Shown: piece by piece, positions 8,152 to 16,957 of the stretch
How the letters are laid out: each line of letters starts with the position of its first letter
Position numbering within the stretch: the stretch's first letter is position 1
Source of the DNA: Stenotrophomonas sp. SAU14A_NAIMI4_5
GTDB taxonomy: Bacteria; Pseudomonadota; Gammaproteobacteria; Xanthomonadales; Xanthomonadaceae
DNA: 64,000 nucleotides
Assembly (NCBI RefSeq): GCF_003086795.1
Contig: NZ_CP026003.1
Location: 1,134,767 to 1,198,766 of the forward strand
Reading direction: 5' to 3'
Notes under the pieces: generated by a model
The model's input: only the letters and a program-made list of their open reading frames with translations
Databases searched by the model: none
What the model was told of the DNA's origin: nothing
Made by a program: the position numbers and the translations under genes

Positions 8152-9066
8152 ATGGCCCAATGGTTGCCCGGGCCAGCGGTGCCCATCGCAACGGATATCA
8201 GCGTGGAACGGTCGGCACGTGGGTGGATCAACGGCTTCATCGGTGTGGTGATCTTTGCCGGATCGCTGCCGGCCACGCGCCTGGCCGTGCTGGAGCTGGA
8301 TGCCGGCTTCGTCACCGCCGCGCGCGCCAGCATCGCCGCCGTGCTCGGCCTGGTCCTGCTGCTGGCCCTGCGGCAGCCACGGCCGGCGCGCGCGGACCTG
8401 CCCGGCCTGGCGATGGTCAGCCTGGGCGTGGTGGTGGGTTTCCCGCTGCTGACCGCGCTGGCGCTGCGCCATGCTTCGTCGGCCCACACCATCGTCTTCG
8501 TCGGCCTGCTGCCGCTCAGCACCGCGCTGTTCGGCGTGCTGCGCGGTGGTGAGCGGCCACGGCCGGCGTTCTGGCTGTTCTCGCTGTTGGGCAGTGCCTG
8601 CGTGGTCGGCTACGCGGCACGCAACGGCATCGAGGCCTCGCTGCAGGCCGATCTGCTGATGCTGGCAGCCATCGTGGTCTGCGGACTCGGTTACGCCGAG
8701 GGCGGGCGCTTGGCCCGGCACCTGGGCGGCTGGCAGGTGATTAGCTGGGCGCTGCTGCTGGCATTGCCGGTGATGCTGCCGCTGATGGTGGTGATGCGCC
8801 CGGCTTCGCTGGGGGCCATCGGTGCACCGGCCTGGTGGGCGCTGGGCTACGTGGCGGTGTTCAGCATGCTGGTCGGCTTCCTGTTCTGGTACCGCGGGCT
8901 GGCCCAGGGCGGCATCGCAGCGGTGGGGCAGCTGCAGCTGCTGCAGCCGTTCTTCGGCCTGGCGCTGGCGGCGCTGCTGCTGCATGAAACGGTCAGCGCC
9001 GGCATGCTGCTGGTGACCCTGGCCGCGGTGGCCTGCGTGGCGGGAGCGCGCCGCTTCAGTCGATGA
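8152..9066 (+). CDS. EamA/DMT family exporter
   Basis: A 304-residue inner-membrane protein with about ten hydrophobic helices in two EamA halves (first half from INGFIGVVIFAGSLPATRLAV; second from ADLLMLAAIVVCGLGYAEGG). The second half ends in the typical QLQLLQPFFGLALAALLLHE. Drug/metabolite transporters of this kind export amino acids or other small metabolites; the substrate is unknown. The start ATG 8152 is chosen as the first after the operator; the open frame continues upstream through the regulator gene but is not plausible there. Likely controlled by the divergent MocR protein. Confidence 0.88.
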   Translation: MAQWLPGPAVPIATDISVERSARGWINGFIGVVIFAGSLPATRLAVLELDAGFVTAARASIAAVLGLVLLLALRQPRPARADLPGLAMVSLGVVVGFPLLTALALRHASSAHTIVFVGLLPLSTALFGVLRGGERPRPAFWLFSLLGSACVVGYAARNGIEASLQADLLMLAAIVVCGLGYAEGGRLARHLGGWQVISWALLLALPVMLPLMVVMRPASLGAIGAPAWWALGYVAVFSMLVGFLFWYRGLAQGGIAAVGQLQLLQPFFGLALAALLLHETVSAGMLLVTLAAVACVAGARRFSR

Positions 9067-9168
9067 CCGCGGCGGTCCCGTGGCACGCTGTGTGTCGGCC
9101 TGCGATGTCGATTTTGGCCCGCCATGGGCAATAATGCGATCTCTACCAGGGCATGGATCGCGATGTAG

Positions 9169-9771
9169 ATGACGGTTTCCGGATCGCCTGCCGACGATGG
9201 CGTCACCACGCTGCTGAAGCGCTGGAGCACGGGCAACGATCTGTCCGCGCGCGATCGCCTGCTGCAGATGCTGTACGCACAGCTGCGTGGCATGGCCGCG
9301 GTGCGACTGAGCGGTGATTCGCCCGGCCTGCTGCAGCCGACCATGCTGGTGAACGAGGCGCTGATGCGCATGCTCGACCCCGGTACGGCCTACAACGATC
9401 GCGTGCACTTCCTGGCCCTGGCGGCGCTGAAGATGCGCAGCGTCATGGTCGACCATGCACGTGCGATGGGTGCGGCCAAGCGTGGCGGCGACCAGCTGCA
9501 TCTCACTCTGGAACACGCGGACCGCGAAGGCGTGGACGACCAGGATGCCGTGGACGTGCTGGCCCTGGATGCCGCACTGCTGGCCTTGGCCGATGTCGAT
9601 GCACGCGCCAGTTCCACGGTCGAGTGGATGTATTTCGGCGGCATGCGCCGCGAGGAAATCGCCGCGGCACAGGGCGTCTCGGTGCCGACTGTCGATCGCG
9701 ACCTGCGCTTCGCCAAGGCCTGGCTCAAGCGCCACCTGGGTGGCATGCCTTCACGGGATGACGGTGCATGA
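9169..9771 (+). CDS. ECF-type RNA polymerase sigma factor
   Basis: A 200-residue protein of the ECF subfamily often annotated TIGR02999. The region 2 part has LLQMLYAQLRGMAAVRL and LVNEALMRML, and a later FLALAALKMRSVMVDHARA. The C-terminal region 4 HTH is EIAAAQGVSVPTVDRDLRFAKAWL (about 163-187). No anti-sigma gene is adjacent. Its stop overlaps the start of a Ser/Thr kinase gene (ATGA), so the two are translationally coupled. Family knowledge links such ECF factors to partner kinases that activate them by phosphorylation, so the kinase is the likely regulator. Confidence 0.85.
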   Translation: MTVSGSPADDGVTTLLKRWSTGNDLSARDRLLQMLYAQLRGMAAVRLSGDSPGLLQPTMLVNEALMRMLDPGTAYNDRVHFLALAALKMRSVMVDHARAMGAAKRGGDQLHLTLEHADREGVDDQDAVDVLALDAALLALADVDARASSTVEWMYFGGMRREEIAAAQGVSVPTVDRDLRFAKAWLKRHLGGMPSRDDGA

Positions 9772-12455
9772 ACGACGCAGTGGACTGGGGCGCGGTCCGC
9801 GCGCTGTTCGATTCGGTCTGCGAACTGCCTGAGCCCCTGTGGGAGAGCGAGCTGCATGCCCTGACCGGCGACCCTGCGCTGGTGCACGAGACACTGGCCC
9901 TGCTGCGCGCACAGACCCAGGCACTGGGCGGCATGCAGGGTTCGATTGACAAGGTGCTCGCTTCGCTGGATGCAGATGACATCCAGGTGGGGCAGCTGAT
10001 CGGGCCGTGGCGGCTGGTACGGCTGCTGGCGGCCGGGGGCATGGGCCGGGTCTTCCTGGCCGAGCGTGCCGACCAGCTGTATCGCCGCCAGGTGGCGATC
10101 AAGGTGATGCGCCGCAGCCTGGATCCCGCGCTGGCGGAGCGGCTGCAGGCGGAGAGCCAGATCCTGGCCGACCTGCAGCACCCCAATATCGCCCACCTCT
10201 ACGACGTGGGCCGTGCGCGCGCCGACCAGCCCTACCTGGTGATGGAATTCATCGATGGGCAGCGCCTGGATGAAGCCTGCCGCTCGCCGGACATCACCCT
10301 GACGGGGGTGCTGGGCCTGTTCTGCAAGGTCTGCCGCGCGGTGCAGGCCGCGCACGCGCAGGGCGTGATCCACTGCGACATCAAGCCGGCCAACGTGCTG
10401 GTGCGCAGCGATGACGAACCGGTGCTGCTGGACTTCGGCATCTCGCGGTTGATGAGTGATGGCAGCAGCGAGGTGGGCGCCTACGCCACGCCGCGCTACA
10501 CCAGTCCGGAGCGGCGCTCGGGACGGCCGGCGGCGGTGGCCGATGACATCTACAGCCTCGGGGTGATGCTCGACGAACTGCTGGCGCTGGGTGGTCCGGC
10601 CGTGCGCCTGGATGGCGACCTGATGGCCGTGGCCGCGCGCGCCCGCGCCCCGGTCGCCGCCGATCGCTACGCATCGGTGGATGCGCTGGCCGAAGACGTG
10701 ATCCGTTTCCAGCAGCATCGCCCGGTGCGTGCGCTGCGCCCCAGCCGCGTGCGGCGCGCACGCCTGTTCGTGCGCCGGCAATGGCGGGCCTGCGCCGTGG
10801 CAGCCTGTGCGCTGCTGATGGCGGTGGGTTTCGTGCAGCGCATCGGCGATGCCCGCGCCCGCGCCGAAGAGAACGCGGCGGCCGCCTCCGGCATCGCCGA
10901 CCTGCTGGTGGCGGCATTCGACTCGGCGGAACCGGGCATCCGCGGTGACCGTCCGATGACGGCGCGTGAGGTCCTCGATCTCGGTGCGCTGCGGATCGAC
11001 CAGGACATGTCCGCCTCGCCGCTGGTGCGTGCGCGCCTGCAGGCCGCGCTCGGTCGCGCCTATCGAAACCTGGGCCAGCCGCGCGAAGCCGGCGCACTGC
11101 TGCAGAGCGCCGTGCTGGGCCTGCGTGACGCCGCTGCGCCACCGCACGAGATTGCCGCGGCAGAGGCCGCCCGCGCCCTGCTGCAGGTGGAGGACGGCCA
11201 GCAGGATGCCGCCCTGCAGGGAGCACGCCGCGGGCTGGCGCTGCTGGAGGACGACGATGACCCCGGCGTGCGTATCGACCTGCTCAATGCCGTGGGACGC
11301 GCACACGCCAGCCGAGAGGATTTCGACGAAGCCGCCGCCGCCTATGCGGAGGCGCTGGCGCTCGCCCGTCACGGCACCGGCGTGGCAGCCGACGCTGGCC
11401 TGATGACCACGCTGTCCAACCTGGGCACGCTGTACCGGTCGCAGGGCAAGCTGCCGCTGTCCGAGCAGACGCTGCGCGAAGCCGCCGCCATCGGTGGCGA
11501 TGCGTCGCCCCTGCACGGGCCGGCCCGCCTGCGCGTGCTGCGCTCGCTGGTCTACACGCTGCTGGCGCAGGGGCGTGCCGACGAGGCGATGCGCCTGGCC
11601 GAAGAGACCTTCGCCATCACCCGCCAGCTGTTCGGCACCGGCAGCAGCTACACGGCTGCGGCCGAAGCAGCGCTGGCCGGCCAGTACCTCGATCTGGGCC
11701 GCTACAGCGAATCGCAGCAGCATTTCGATGCGGCCATCGCCACCAGCGTCCGCGTGGACGGTGCCGACAGCCTGGCCTACGCCGGCATGATCTACGGCCG
11801 GGCCATCATGGAGGAGGCGCGCGGTGACCTCGCCACGGCCGAGCGGGGGTACCGGCAGACGCTGGCCCTGCACCAGCGCCTGCTGGGCAACCAGCATCCG
11901 CGCAGCCTGGACGTGCAGATGGTGCTGGCACGGCTGCTGATGCGTGCCGACCGCACCGACGATGCCGAGCCGCTGCTGCGCGAAGTGGGCGAGGTGTGGC
12001 GGAGGACCCTGGCGGCAGATTCACAGCAGCTGGTGACGCTGGAACTGGTGGAACTGGAGTGGCTGACCCGCGCCGGTCGCATCGCCGAAGCGCGCGAAGC
12101 GCTGGCCGCGTTCGATCGCCGCAATCCCTCGCCGGTGCCGAGCCTGGCGCTGCGCCAGCAGATGCAGGCCGCGCTGCTGGCCCAGCGCGGTGGCGACAGT
12201 GATGCCGCCGCGCGCTGGGCGACGGTGGTGGCTACCTTCGAGAGTTTCTACGGCGCCGATTCCACGGCCACGGCCAAGTGGCGCATTCCCTACGCGGAGA
12301 GCCTGCTGCAGGCCGGCGATGCGGCATCGGCAACGGCCCAGCTGCAGCGCGCGCGTCCGCAGCTGGTCGGTCTTTCGCCGCAATCGGAGTTCCTGCTGCG
12401 CGCGGCGGCCCTGGATGCGCAGCTGGGCAATGCGAAGGTGGCCGGGGCGCGATAG
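9768..12455 (+). CDS. Ser/Thr protein kinase with TPR-like C-terminal half
   Basis: An 895-residue protein. The kinase domain is at about 80-330: Gly-loop LAAGGMGRVF (88-97), Lys112 in VAIKV, catalytic loop HCDIKPANVL (Asp204) and DFG 222-224. The Arg of the common HRD motif is Cys here. A hydrophobic segment follows near 341-356, then a helical repeat region resembling TPRs (about 390-890; for example AYAEALALARH, SNLGTLYRSQGKL). This fits a PknB-like kinase with a cytosolic catalytic part and a sensing or partner-binding tail. It overlaps the ECF sigma gene by 4 bp. The non-RD catalytic loop suggests it does not need activation-loop phosphorylation; that is inference. Confidence 0.9.
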   Translation: MNDAVDWGAVRALFDSVCELPEPLWESELHALTGDPALVHETLALLRAQTQALGGMQGSIDKVLASLDADDIQVGQLIGPWRLVRLLAAGGMGRVFLAERADQLYRRQVAIKVMRRSLDPALAERLQAESQILADLQHPNIAHLYDVGRARADQPYLVMEFIDGQRLDEACRSPDITLTGVLGLFCKVCRAVQAAHAQGVIHCDIKPANVLVRSDDEPVLLDFGISRLMSDGSSEVGAYATPRYTSPERRSGRPAAVADDIYSLGVMLDELLALGGPAVRLDGDLMAVAARARAPVAADRYASVDALAEDVIRFQQHRPVRALRPSRVRRARLFVRRQWRACAVAACALLMAVGFVQRIGDARARAEENAAAASGIADLLVAAFDSAEPGIRGDRPMTAREVLDLGALRIDQDMSASPLVRARLQAALGRAYRNLGQPREAGALLQSAVLGLRDAAAPPHEIAAAEAARALLQVEDGQQDAALQGARRGLALLEDDDDPGVRIDLLNAVGRAHASREDFDEAAAAYAEALALARHGTGVAADAGLMTTLSNLGTLYRSQGKLPLSEQTLREAAAIGGDASPLHGPARLRVLRSLVYTLLAQGRADEAMRLAEETFAITRQLFGTGSSYTAAAEAALAGQYLDLGRYSESQQHFDAAIATSVRVDGADSLAYAGMIYGRAIMEEARGDLATAERGYRQTLALHQRLLGNQHPRSLDVQMVLARLLMRADRTDDAEPLLREVGEVWRRTLAADSQQLVTLELVELEWLTRAGRIAEAREALAAFDRRNPSPVPSLALRQQMQAALLAQRGGDSDAAARWATVVATFESFYGADSTATAKWRIPYAESLLQAGDAASATAQLQRARPQLVGLSPQSEFLLRAAALDAQLGNAKVAGAR

Positions 12456-12525
12456 GTTGCGTGCGGTTTCTCCGGTTGTTCCATGACAGGCATACGCACT
12501 GCTGGAATAACAGGGGAAACGCAAC

Positions 12526-12744
12526 ATGCACGATGATCAACCGGTCCACCGCCCGGAAAAGCGGAACGGCGGGGTGCTGCACCGCTTTGCCAAGGCCTAC
12601 GGCAAGGCACGGGAATGGCACTGCTCACGCCTGCGTGCATCGCTGGTCGGGGTGCGTTTTGCGGTATGGGGGGACAGCGGGCGCTTCACCTCGCATGGTG
12701 GCTGGCGCATTTCACGTATCAGCCGCAGCGATTGGGATGCCTGA
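12526..12744 (+). CDS. small hypothetical protein
   Basis: A 72-residue basic protein (MHDDQPVHRPEKRNGG...) preceded by AGGGG eight bases before the ATG. No family recognised, no signal peptide and no membrane segment. It sits in the gap between the kinase and the SDR gene. The ribosome site and the lack of any competing gene are the only support; it could be chance. Confidence 0.4.
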   Translation: MHDDQPVHRPEKRNGGVLHRFAKAYGKAREWHCSRLRASLVGVRFAVWGDSGRFTSHGGWRISRISRSDWDA

Positions 12745-12829
12745 ATCCATGGGCGATACGCAGCGGCTATCGTGCGCGGGGGAAATCGGTATTGGCCGTA
12801 GCGTGGGCGCATCGCCCATGCTGCGGCGG

Positions 12830-13708
12830 ATGAAACCTTCCCCCATTTCCTTTGCAGGCCAGATCGGCCTGGTGACCGGCGCGGCCGGCGGTCTCGGCCT
12901 GGCCTACAGCCGCTTGCTGGCCCAGCGCGGCGCGCACGTGGTGATGCATGACGTGGGTGCCGGCCTGGATGGTCGCGGCAGCGACGCCAGCCGCATCGGC
13001 GACGCGGTGGCCGCACTGCAGGCGCAGGGCCTGTCGGTGGAGGCGGCCTCGGGCGCGATCGACGAGCGTGCGTGCTGCCACGCACTGGTCCGTGAAGTGC
13101 TGCAGCGCCACGGCCGCATCGACTTCATCGTGCACAACGCCGGCTGGGTGGCGTACGAACTGCTCGAAGCGGTGGATGACGATGCGCTGGAGCAGATGCT
13201 GCGGGTGGCGGCCAAGACGCCGCTGTGGCTGGCCCAGGCCGCCTGGCCGGCGATGCGCGAGGCCGGTGGTGGCCGCATCGTGGTGACCACCTCCGACCGC
13301 GCGCTGTACCCGCAGTACGCGCAGAAGGGCCTGGCCGGTTACGCGATGGCGAAGATGGCCGCGCTGGGGCTGGCCAACGTGCTGGCGCTGGAGGGCGCCG
13401 AGCACGGCATCGTGGTCAATGCGGTTTCGCCGGTGGCCAAGACCCGCATGTGGGGCATCGACGGCGAACCCGACGAACTGCACCCGGACGCGGTGGCCAA
13501 CGGCGTAGCGTTCCTCGCATCGACGCGCTGTCGCGAAGGCGGCTGGGTGCTGCGTGCGAGCAACGGGCAGTTCCATGCGTTGCGCCTGCAGGAAGCCGAA
13601 CACGTGGGTTACCCGCGCGACCTGCGTGCGGTCGTCGCGGACAGCATCGAATCGGTGGCCCTGCAGTGGCCGGTGATCGCCCGGCCGAGTGTCGACGCAC
13701 GCGGCTGA
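12830..13708 (+). CDS. short-chain dehydrogenase/reductase (SDR)
   Basis: A 292-residue cytosolic oxidoreductase with the NAD(P)-binding TGAAGGLGLAYS near residues 17-28, HNAGW, catalytic Ser in TTSDRALY and the active-site YAMAK. After the core it has VNAVSPVAKTRMWG and a longer C-terminal extension. This arrangement resembles SDRs of the peroxisomal multifunctional-enzyme (3-hydroxyacyl-CoA dehydrogenase-like) type; the substrate is unknown. ATG 12830 is chosen; ATG 12818 is equally possible. A LysR regulator follows on the same strand. Confidence 0.85.
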   Translation: MKPSPISFAGQIGLVTGAAGGLGLAYSRLLAQRGAHVVMHDVGAGLDGRGSDASRIGDAVAALQAQGLSVEAASGAIDERACCHALVREVLQRHGRIDFIVHNAGWVAYELLEAVDDDALEQMLRVAAKTPLWLAQAAWPAMREAGGGRIVVTTSDRALYPQYAQKGLAGYAMAKMAALGLANVLALEGAEHGIVVNAVSPVAKTRMWGIDGEPDELHPDAVANGVAFLASTRCREGGWVLRASNGQFHALRLQEAEHVGYPRDLRAVVADSIESVALQWPVIARPSVDARG

Positions 13709-13747
13709 GCGCGTACCCTAGGCAGCCCCCCCGCTGCCTGTGTCGAC

Positions 13748-14635
13748 ATGATCGATCTGCGCCTGCTCCGCCAGTTCGTGGCGGTGGCCGAAGAACTGCA
13801 TTTCCATCGCGCCGCCGCGCGCCTGCACATGTCGCAGCCACCGCTGACGGCGGCGATGCGGCGGCTGGAAGATGAGGTCGGTACCCGCCTGATCGTGCGC
13901 CGCAACCGCACGCTGGGGCTGACCGCCGCCGGGCAGACTCTGCTGGTGGAAGCGCGTGCCACGCTGCAGCAGGCCGGTCAGGCCCTGCAGCGTACCCGCG
14001 AAGCGGCGGCCGGGCAGATCGGCAGCCTGCGCGTGGGTTATGTGGGCAGCGCCCTGTATGGTCGCCTGCCGGATCTGATCCGCCGGTTCCGCCAGGCATT
14101 TCCGCAGGTGCAGCTGCACCTGCATGAGGCCACCTCGCGGCAGCAGCAGCAATGGCTGCGCGAGGAGCGCATCGACCTGGGCGTGCTGATCCCGCCCATT
14201 CCATCCACCGAACTGGCGTTGCAGGGCTTCGACCACGATCGCCTGGCCATCGCCTTGCCGCGCAGCCACGCTTTGGCCGCATGTGAGCCGCTCAGCGTGG
14301 CGATGCTGGTGGACGAACCCTTCGTGTCCTGGCCGGCAGGCGAGGGCATCGGCTTCCATGCGCAGGTGCTGGGCCTGTGTACCTCGGCTGGATTCACCCC
14401 GCGCGTGGTGCAGGAAGCGCAGGGCATGCATGCGGTGCTGTCGCTGGTGGCGGTGGACGCGGGCGTGGCGATCGTACCGGCCAGCATGGCCAGCTTCCGT
14501 CCGCAGGAAGTGGTGTACCGCGTGATCGATGGCGCCGAGGCTGGTTTCGAACTGCAGTTCTGCACACGGCCAGGCGCGGCGGGGCCGGTGCTGCAGCACT
14601 TCCTGGCGATGGCTGCCGGGCCGGATCTGTCGTGA
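13748..14635 (+). CDS. LysR-family transcriptional regulator
   Basis: A 295-residue protein with an N-terminal winged helix (MIDLRLLRQFVAVAEELHFH, then AAARLHMSQPPLTAAMRRLE) and a substrate-binding domain from about residue 90 (GSLRVGYVGSALYGRLPDL). The HTH with SQPPLT and the effector domain are close to the BenM/CatM-like group, so an aromatic or organic acid ligand is possible. It follows the SDR gene by 39 bp in the same direction. Its target is unknown. Confidence 0.88.
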   Translation: MIDLRLLRQFVAVAEELHFHRAAARLHMSQPPLTAAMRRLEDEVGTRLIVRRNRTLGLTAAGQTLLVEARATLQQAGQALQRTREAAAGQIGSLRVGYVGSALYGRLPDLIRRFRQAFPQVQLHLHEATSRQQQQWLREERIDLGVLIPPIPSTELALQGFDHDRLAIALPRSHALAACEPLSVAMLVDEPFVSWPAGEGIGFHAQVLGLCTSAGFTPRVVQEAQGMHAVLSLVAVDAGVAIVPASMASFRPQEVVYRVIDGAEAGFELQFCTRPGAAGPVLQHFLAMAAGPDLS

Positions 14636-14849
14636 TCGACATCGTGGCATGCGTTCGCCGGCCACGCAGCACTTGATACGCGGGCTGCAGCACGCTGCTG
14701 CGCCGCTGCGCGGGCACCGCAAGGCAAGGGTTTCAGGGCAGCGGGATGACGATCCGTAGATTCCTGATCGGTGCCTGCGGGTAAGCCCTACAGCCAGCGT
14801 CGGTGCAGGCGGTCAGCATCCCTTCGCCGGCTGTCATGGCTGGCTGGGA
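14636..14849. other. non-coding stretch after LysR gene
   Basis: No gene supported. Short open frames exist on both strands but overlap each other and lack ribosome sites. It leads into the structured element at 14850. Confidence 0.4.
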
Positions 14850-14998
14850 TTGGCGTCCCACAAACAACTCTGGCGCGTGTCCGGAAAGATGTCCAAGGAG
14901 GGCGTTTTCCGGATGACGCGGCCCGCTGGTCCGTGGTGGGTGATGCGTGGGGATCACCGCGATCCGCCGGTCCGCTCCAGAGTTGCCGGTACGCCAAC
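14850..14998. other. highly structured intergenic element (three-stem fold)
   Basis: An outer stem pairs TTGGCGT (14850-14856) with ACGCCAA (14991-14997) and CAACTCTGG (14865-14873) with CCAGAGTTG (14977-14985). Directly inside it, CGCGT plus TCCGGAAA (14874-14887) pair with TTTCCGGA plus ACGCG (14906-14920). A third hairpin, GGTGAT/ATCACC, is at 14939-14958. Together they make a three-way junction. It could be a structured RNA or a stem-loop mobile repeat. No family recognised. Confidence 0.5.
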
Positions 14999-15130
14999 CC
15001 GCATCGCCCGCCGCCCATCCACGGTATTGCGTGGGTGTGAGTGCTGCAGCCCTGTCCAGGCAGGGCGCACCTCATCTGGGGAGTGGCGGCGGGTGGTGCA
15101 TTTATCGCGTGTGTGGCGGCGCGTCCTGTC
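14999..15130. other. non-coding stretch
   Basis: Nothing supported here: no ribosome site, no repeat of the families seen elsewhere, and no clear hairpin. It lies beyond the 3' end of the minus-strand unknown gene. Confidence 0.35.
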
Positions 15131-15925
15131 CTAAGGCAACAGGTCGCGCGTCATGCGGAAAACATCGGTGACCGCGTACAGGCCGGAGTGCCGCGCAAGA
15201 TGGGTGCTGTCAGGGCCCTGCGCGATGCCGCTGGCGAGCAGGCGGAACTGGTGGGCCGGGTCGGGCTGGTGCTGCAGGCCGTACAGCGCGTGGCGGTCCA
15301 GGTAGTGACGGCCATCGTTGAGCCGCTGGCCACGGGCGATGACACCCTGCAGGTGTTCCCATGCCAGTAGCGTGGCCTGCACGATGTCGTAGAACTCGAC
15401 GATGGGCGCACCCTGGCTGACCTCCAGTACATGGAAGGCATGGTGGCGGTCGGCCACCTGCATGCCGACCACGTCACCGGCGCGCCACGCGGTGTGCGCT
15501 TTCAGCAGCGGGGGGCGGCGTGCCGGCATCACTGCCGGGCTGCGTAGCAGCGCCTCGATATCCGCACTGCGGCGATGGAAGGTGTCGTTCAACGCGACGG
15601 CGGCATTCAACGCCGCAATGGCCGCAACCGCTGCGTCGGTGAGCTGCACATCGACGAAGCCCTGCCGGTGCAGGCACACCGCCAGCGCCAACGCGGTCTT
15701 GTGCACATACAGCGGCGCAACCTCGGCCGGGTCGGCCTGCAGGATGCAGTTCCAGCGCAGCAGCACGTTTTCGATCACCTCTGCACCGATCTGCGCAGGC
15801 TCGCGCGCGGCCGCCTCAGGGCCGAGGCGCGCCCAGTGCGCGCAGCGCTTCACGTCGCCATCGATGGCCTCGACCAGGCCGGCGGCGGCGAGCAGTTTCA
15901 GTACGTCCAGGTGTTTGATCGCCAT
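15131..15925 (-). CDS. hypothetical protein (264 aa)
   Basis: I do not recognise this protein. It begins MAIKHLDVLKLLAAAG, is mostly helical and alanine-rich in its first half, and has a more structured C-terminal part with RAGDVVGMQVADRHHAFHVLEV, EFYDIVQ and DGRHYLDRHALYGL. There is no signal peptide or membrane segment. Codon use matches its neighbours and the frame is full length. It lies 32 bp downstream of a LysR gene on the same strand, so the two may be co-transcribed. The start at 15925 is the first ATG after the LysR stop. Confidence 0.65.
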   Translation of the reverse strand: MAIKHLDVLKLLAAAGLVEAIDGDVKRCAHWARLGPEAAAREPAQIGAEVIENVLLRWNCILQADPAEVAPLYVHKTALALAVCLHRQGFVDVQLTDAAVAAIAALNAAVALNDTFHRRSADIEALLRSPAVMPARRPPLLKAHTAWRAGDVVGMQVADRHHAFHVLEVSQGAPIVEFYDIVQATLLAWEHLQGVIARGQRLNDGRHYLDRHALYGLQHQPDPAHQFRLLASGIAQGPDSTHLARHSGLYAVTDVFRMTRDLLP

Positions 15926-15957
15926 ATGCGCGGCCGCGTCCGATGTGGCCGCCCAGT

Positions 15958-16851
15958 CTATCGAGCGCCGAACAGGTGTTCGACCATGTAATCGATGAAC
16001 ACCCGCAGGCGCGCGCTGGGCTGGCGGTTGCCGGGCCACAGCAGCGAGAATTGGCCCTGCTGGTGTGGCAGCGCGGGCAGCACGTCCTGCAGGCGACCAT
16101 CGGCCAGTGCATCGGTCGCAAGGAAATCGGGCATCCAGCCCGCGCCCATGCCGCCGATGGTGGCCGACAGCATCGCCTCCATGTTGTTGCAGGTCATGCT
16201 GGTGGCCATGTCGGCGGCGGCGTCGCCGTGATGGCCGGGCAGGGTCCACGGCTGCAGCTTGCCGCTGCTGGGAAAGCGGAAGCGCACCGCCGCCAGCCGC
16301 TGCAGGTCCGCTTGCTGCTGCGGCATGCCGCATGCCTGCAGGTACTGCGGCGATGCACACACCATGAAGCGGAACGTACCCAGCTGGCGTGCCATGAGGC
16401 TGGAGTCGGCCAGCTCGCCACTGCGGATCACCGCATCCAGTCCTTCGTTGACCACATCCACCAGGCGGTCGTTGAAATCCAGTTCCAGCTGCACCTGCGG
16501 ATAGCGCTGCTGGAAGCCGGGCAGCACCGGCAGCAGGAAGCGGTAGCCGATGGTCGGCAGGCCGATGCGCAGCACCCCGCGCGGCGCGTGCTGCCGATGG
16601 GCGAGATCGGCCTGCGCGTCGGACAGCTCATCCAGGGCGCGCCGGCAGCGCTGCAGCAGCAGTTCGCCTTCGTCGGTCAGGTGCAGGCGGCGGGTGGTGC
16701 GATGGAACAGGCGCGTGCCGAGGTCCTGTTCCAGCCGGGCGATGCGCTTGCCGACCGCCGAAGCGGTGAGGCCGAGGACGCGGGCGGCGCCGACGATGCT
16801 GCCGGCCTCGGCAGTGCGGACAAAGGCGAGCAGGGCGGAAATCGAGTCCAT
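15958..16851 (-). CDS. LysR-family regulator, divergent from an MFS pump
   Basis: A 297-residue protein with an N-terminal HTH (MDSISALLAFVRTAEAGS; VLGLTASAVGKRIARLEQDL) and a LysR effector domain (GVLRIGLPTIGYRFLLPVLPGF). The YPQVQLELDFNDRLVDVVNEGLDA stretch is typical of the CrgA/DmlR-like group. The start at 16851 leaves a 106-bp gap to the divergent MFS gene; that gap has a T-N11-A-type dyad. Probably controls the pump and itself. Confidence 0.9.
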   Translation of the reverse strand: MDSISALLAFVRTAEAGSIVGAARVLGLTASAVGKRIARLEQDLGTRLFHRTTRRLHLTDEGELLLQRCRRALDELSDAQADLAHRQHAPRGVLRIGLPTIGYRFLLPVLPGFQQRYPQVQLELDFNDRLVDVVNEGLDAVIRSGELADSSLMARQLGTFRFMVCASPQYLQACGMPQQQADLQRLAAVRFRFPSSGKLQPWTLPGHHGDAAADMATSMTCNNMEAMLSATIGGMGAGWMPDFLATDALADGRLQDVLPALPHQQGQFSLLWPGNRQPSARLRVFIDYMVEHLFGAR

Positions 16852-16858
16852 GTCGGGA

Positions 16859-16885
16859 TGATTGCGGAATGTATGGACGCAATCA
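16859..16885. promoter_or_regulatory. probable LysR-type binding site
   Basis: Perfect 8-bp inverted repeat TGATTGCG (16859-16866) / CGCAATCA (16878-16885) with an 11-bp spacer, a layout typical of LysR boxes. It lies just upstream of the LysR start, in the gap shared with the MFS gene. Confidence 0.6.
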
Positions 16886-16957
16886 ACATCCTCACAGCGT
16901 GTTTTTCCAAGGCTGACGCACATTCATCATCACGGCCCTTCGTGAAAGGAGGACCGC

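Noticed and set aside
6895..9735. 946-codon minus frame across MocR, EamA and sigma genes
   Set aside because: Shadow of three well-supported genes; no motif in its translation.
14733..15171. Several 74-95-codon frames on both strands
   Set aside because: They overlap one another and the folded element, and none has a ribosome site or family resemblance.
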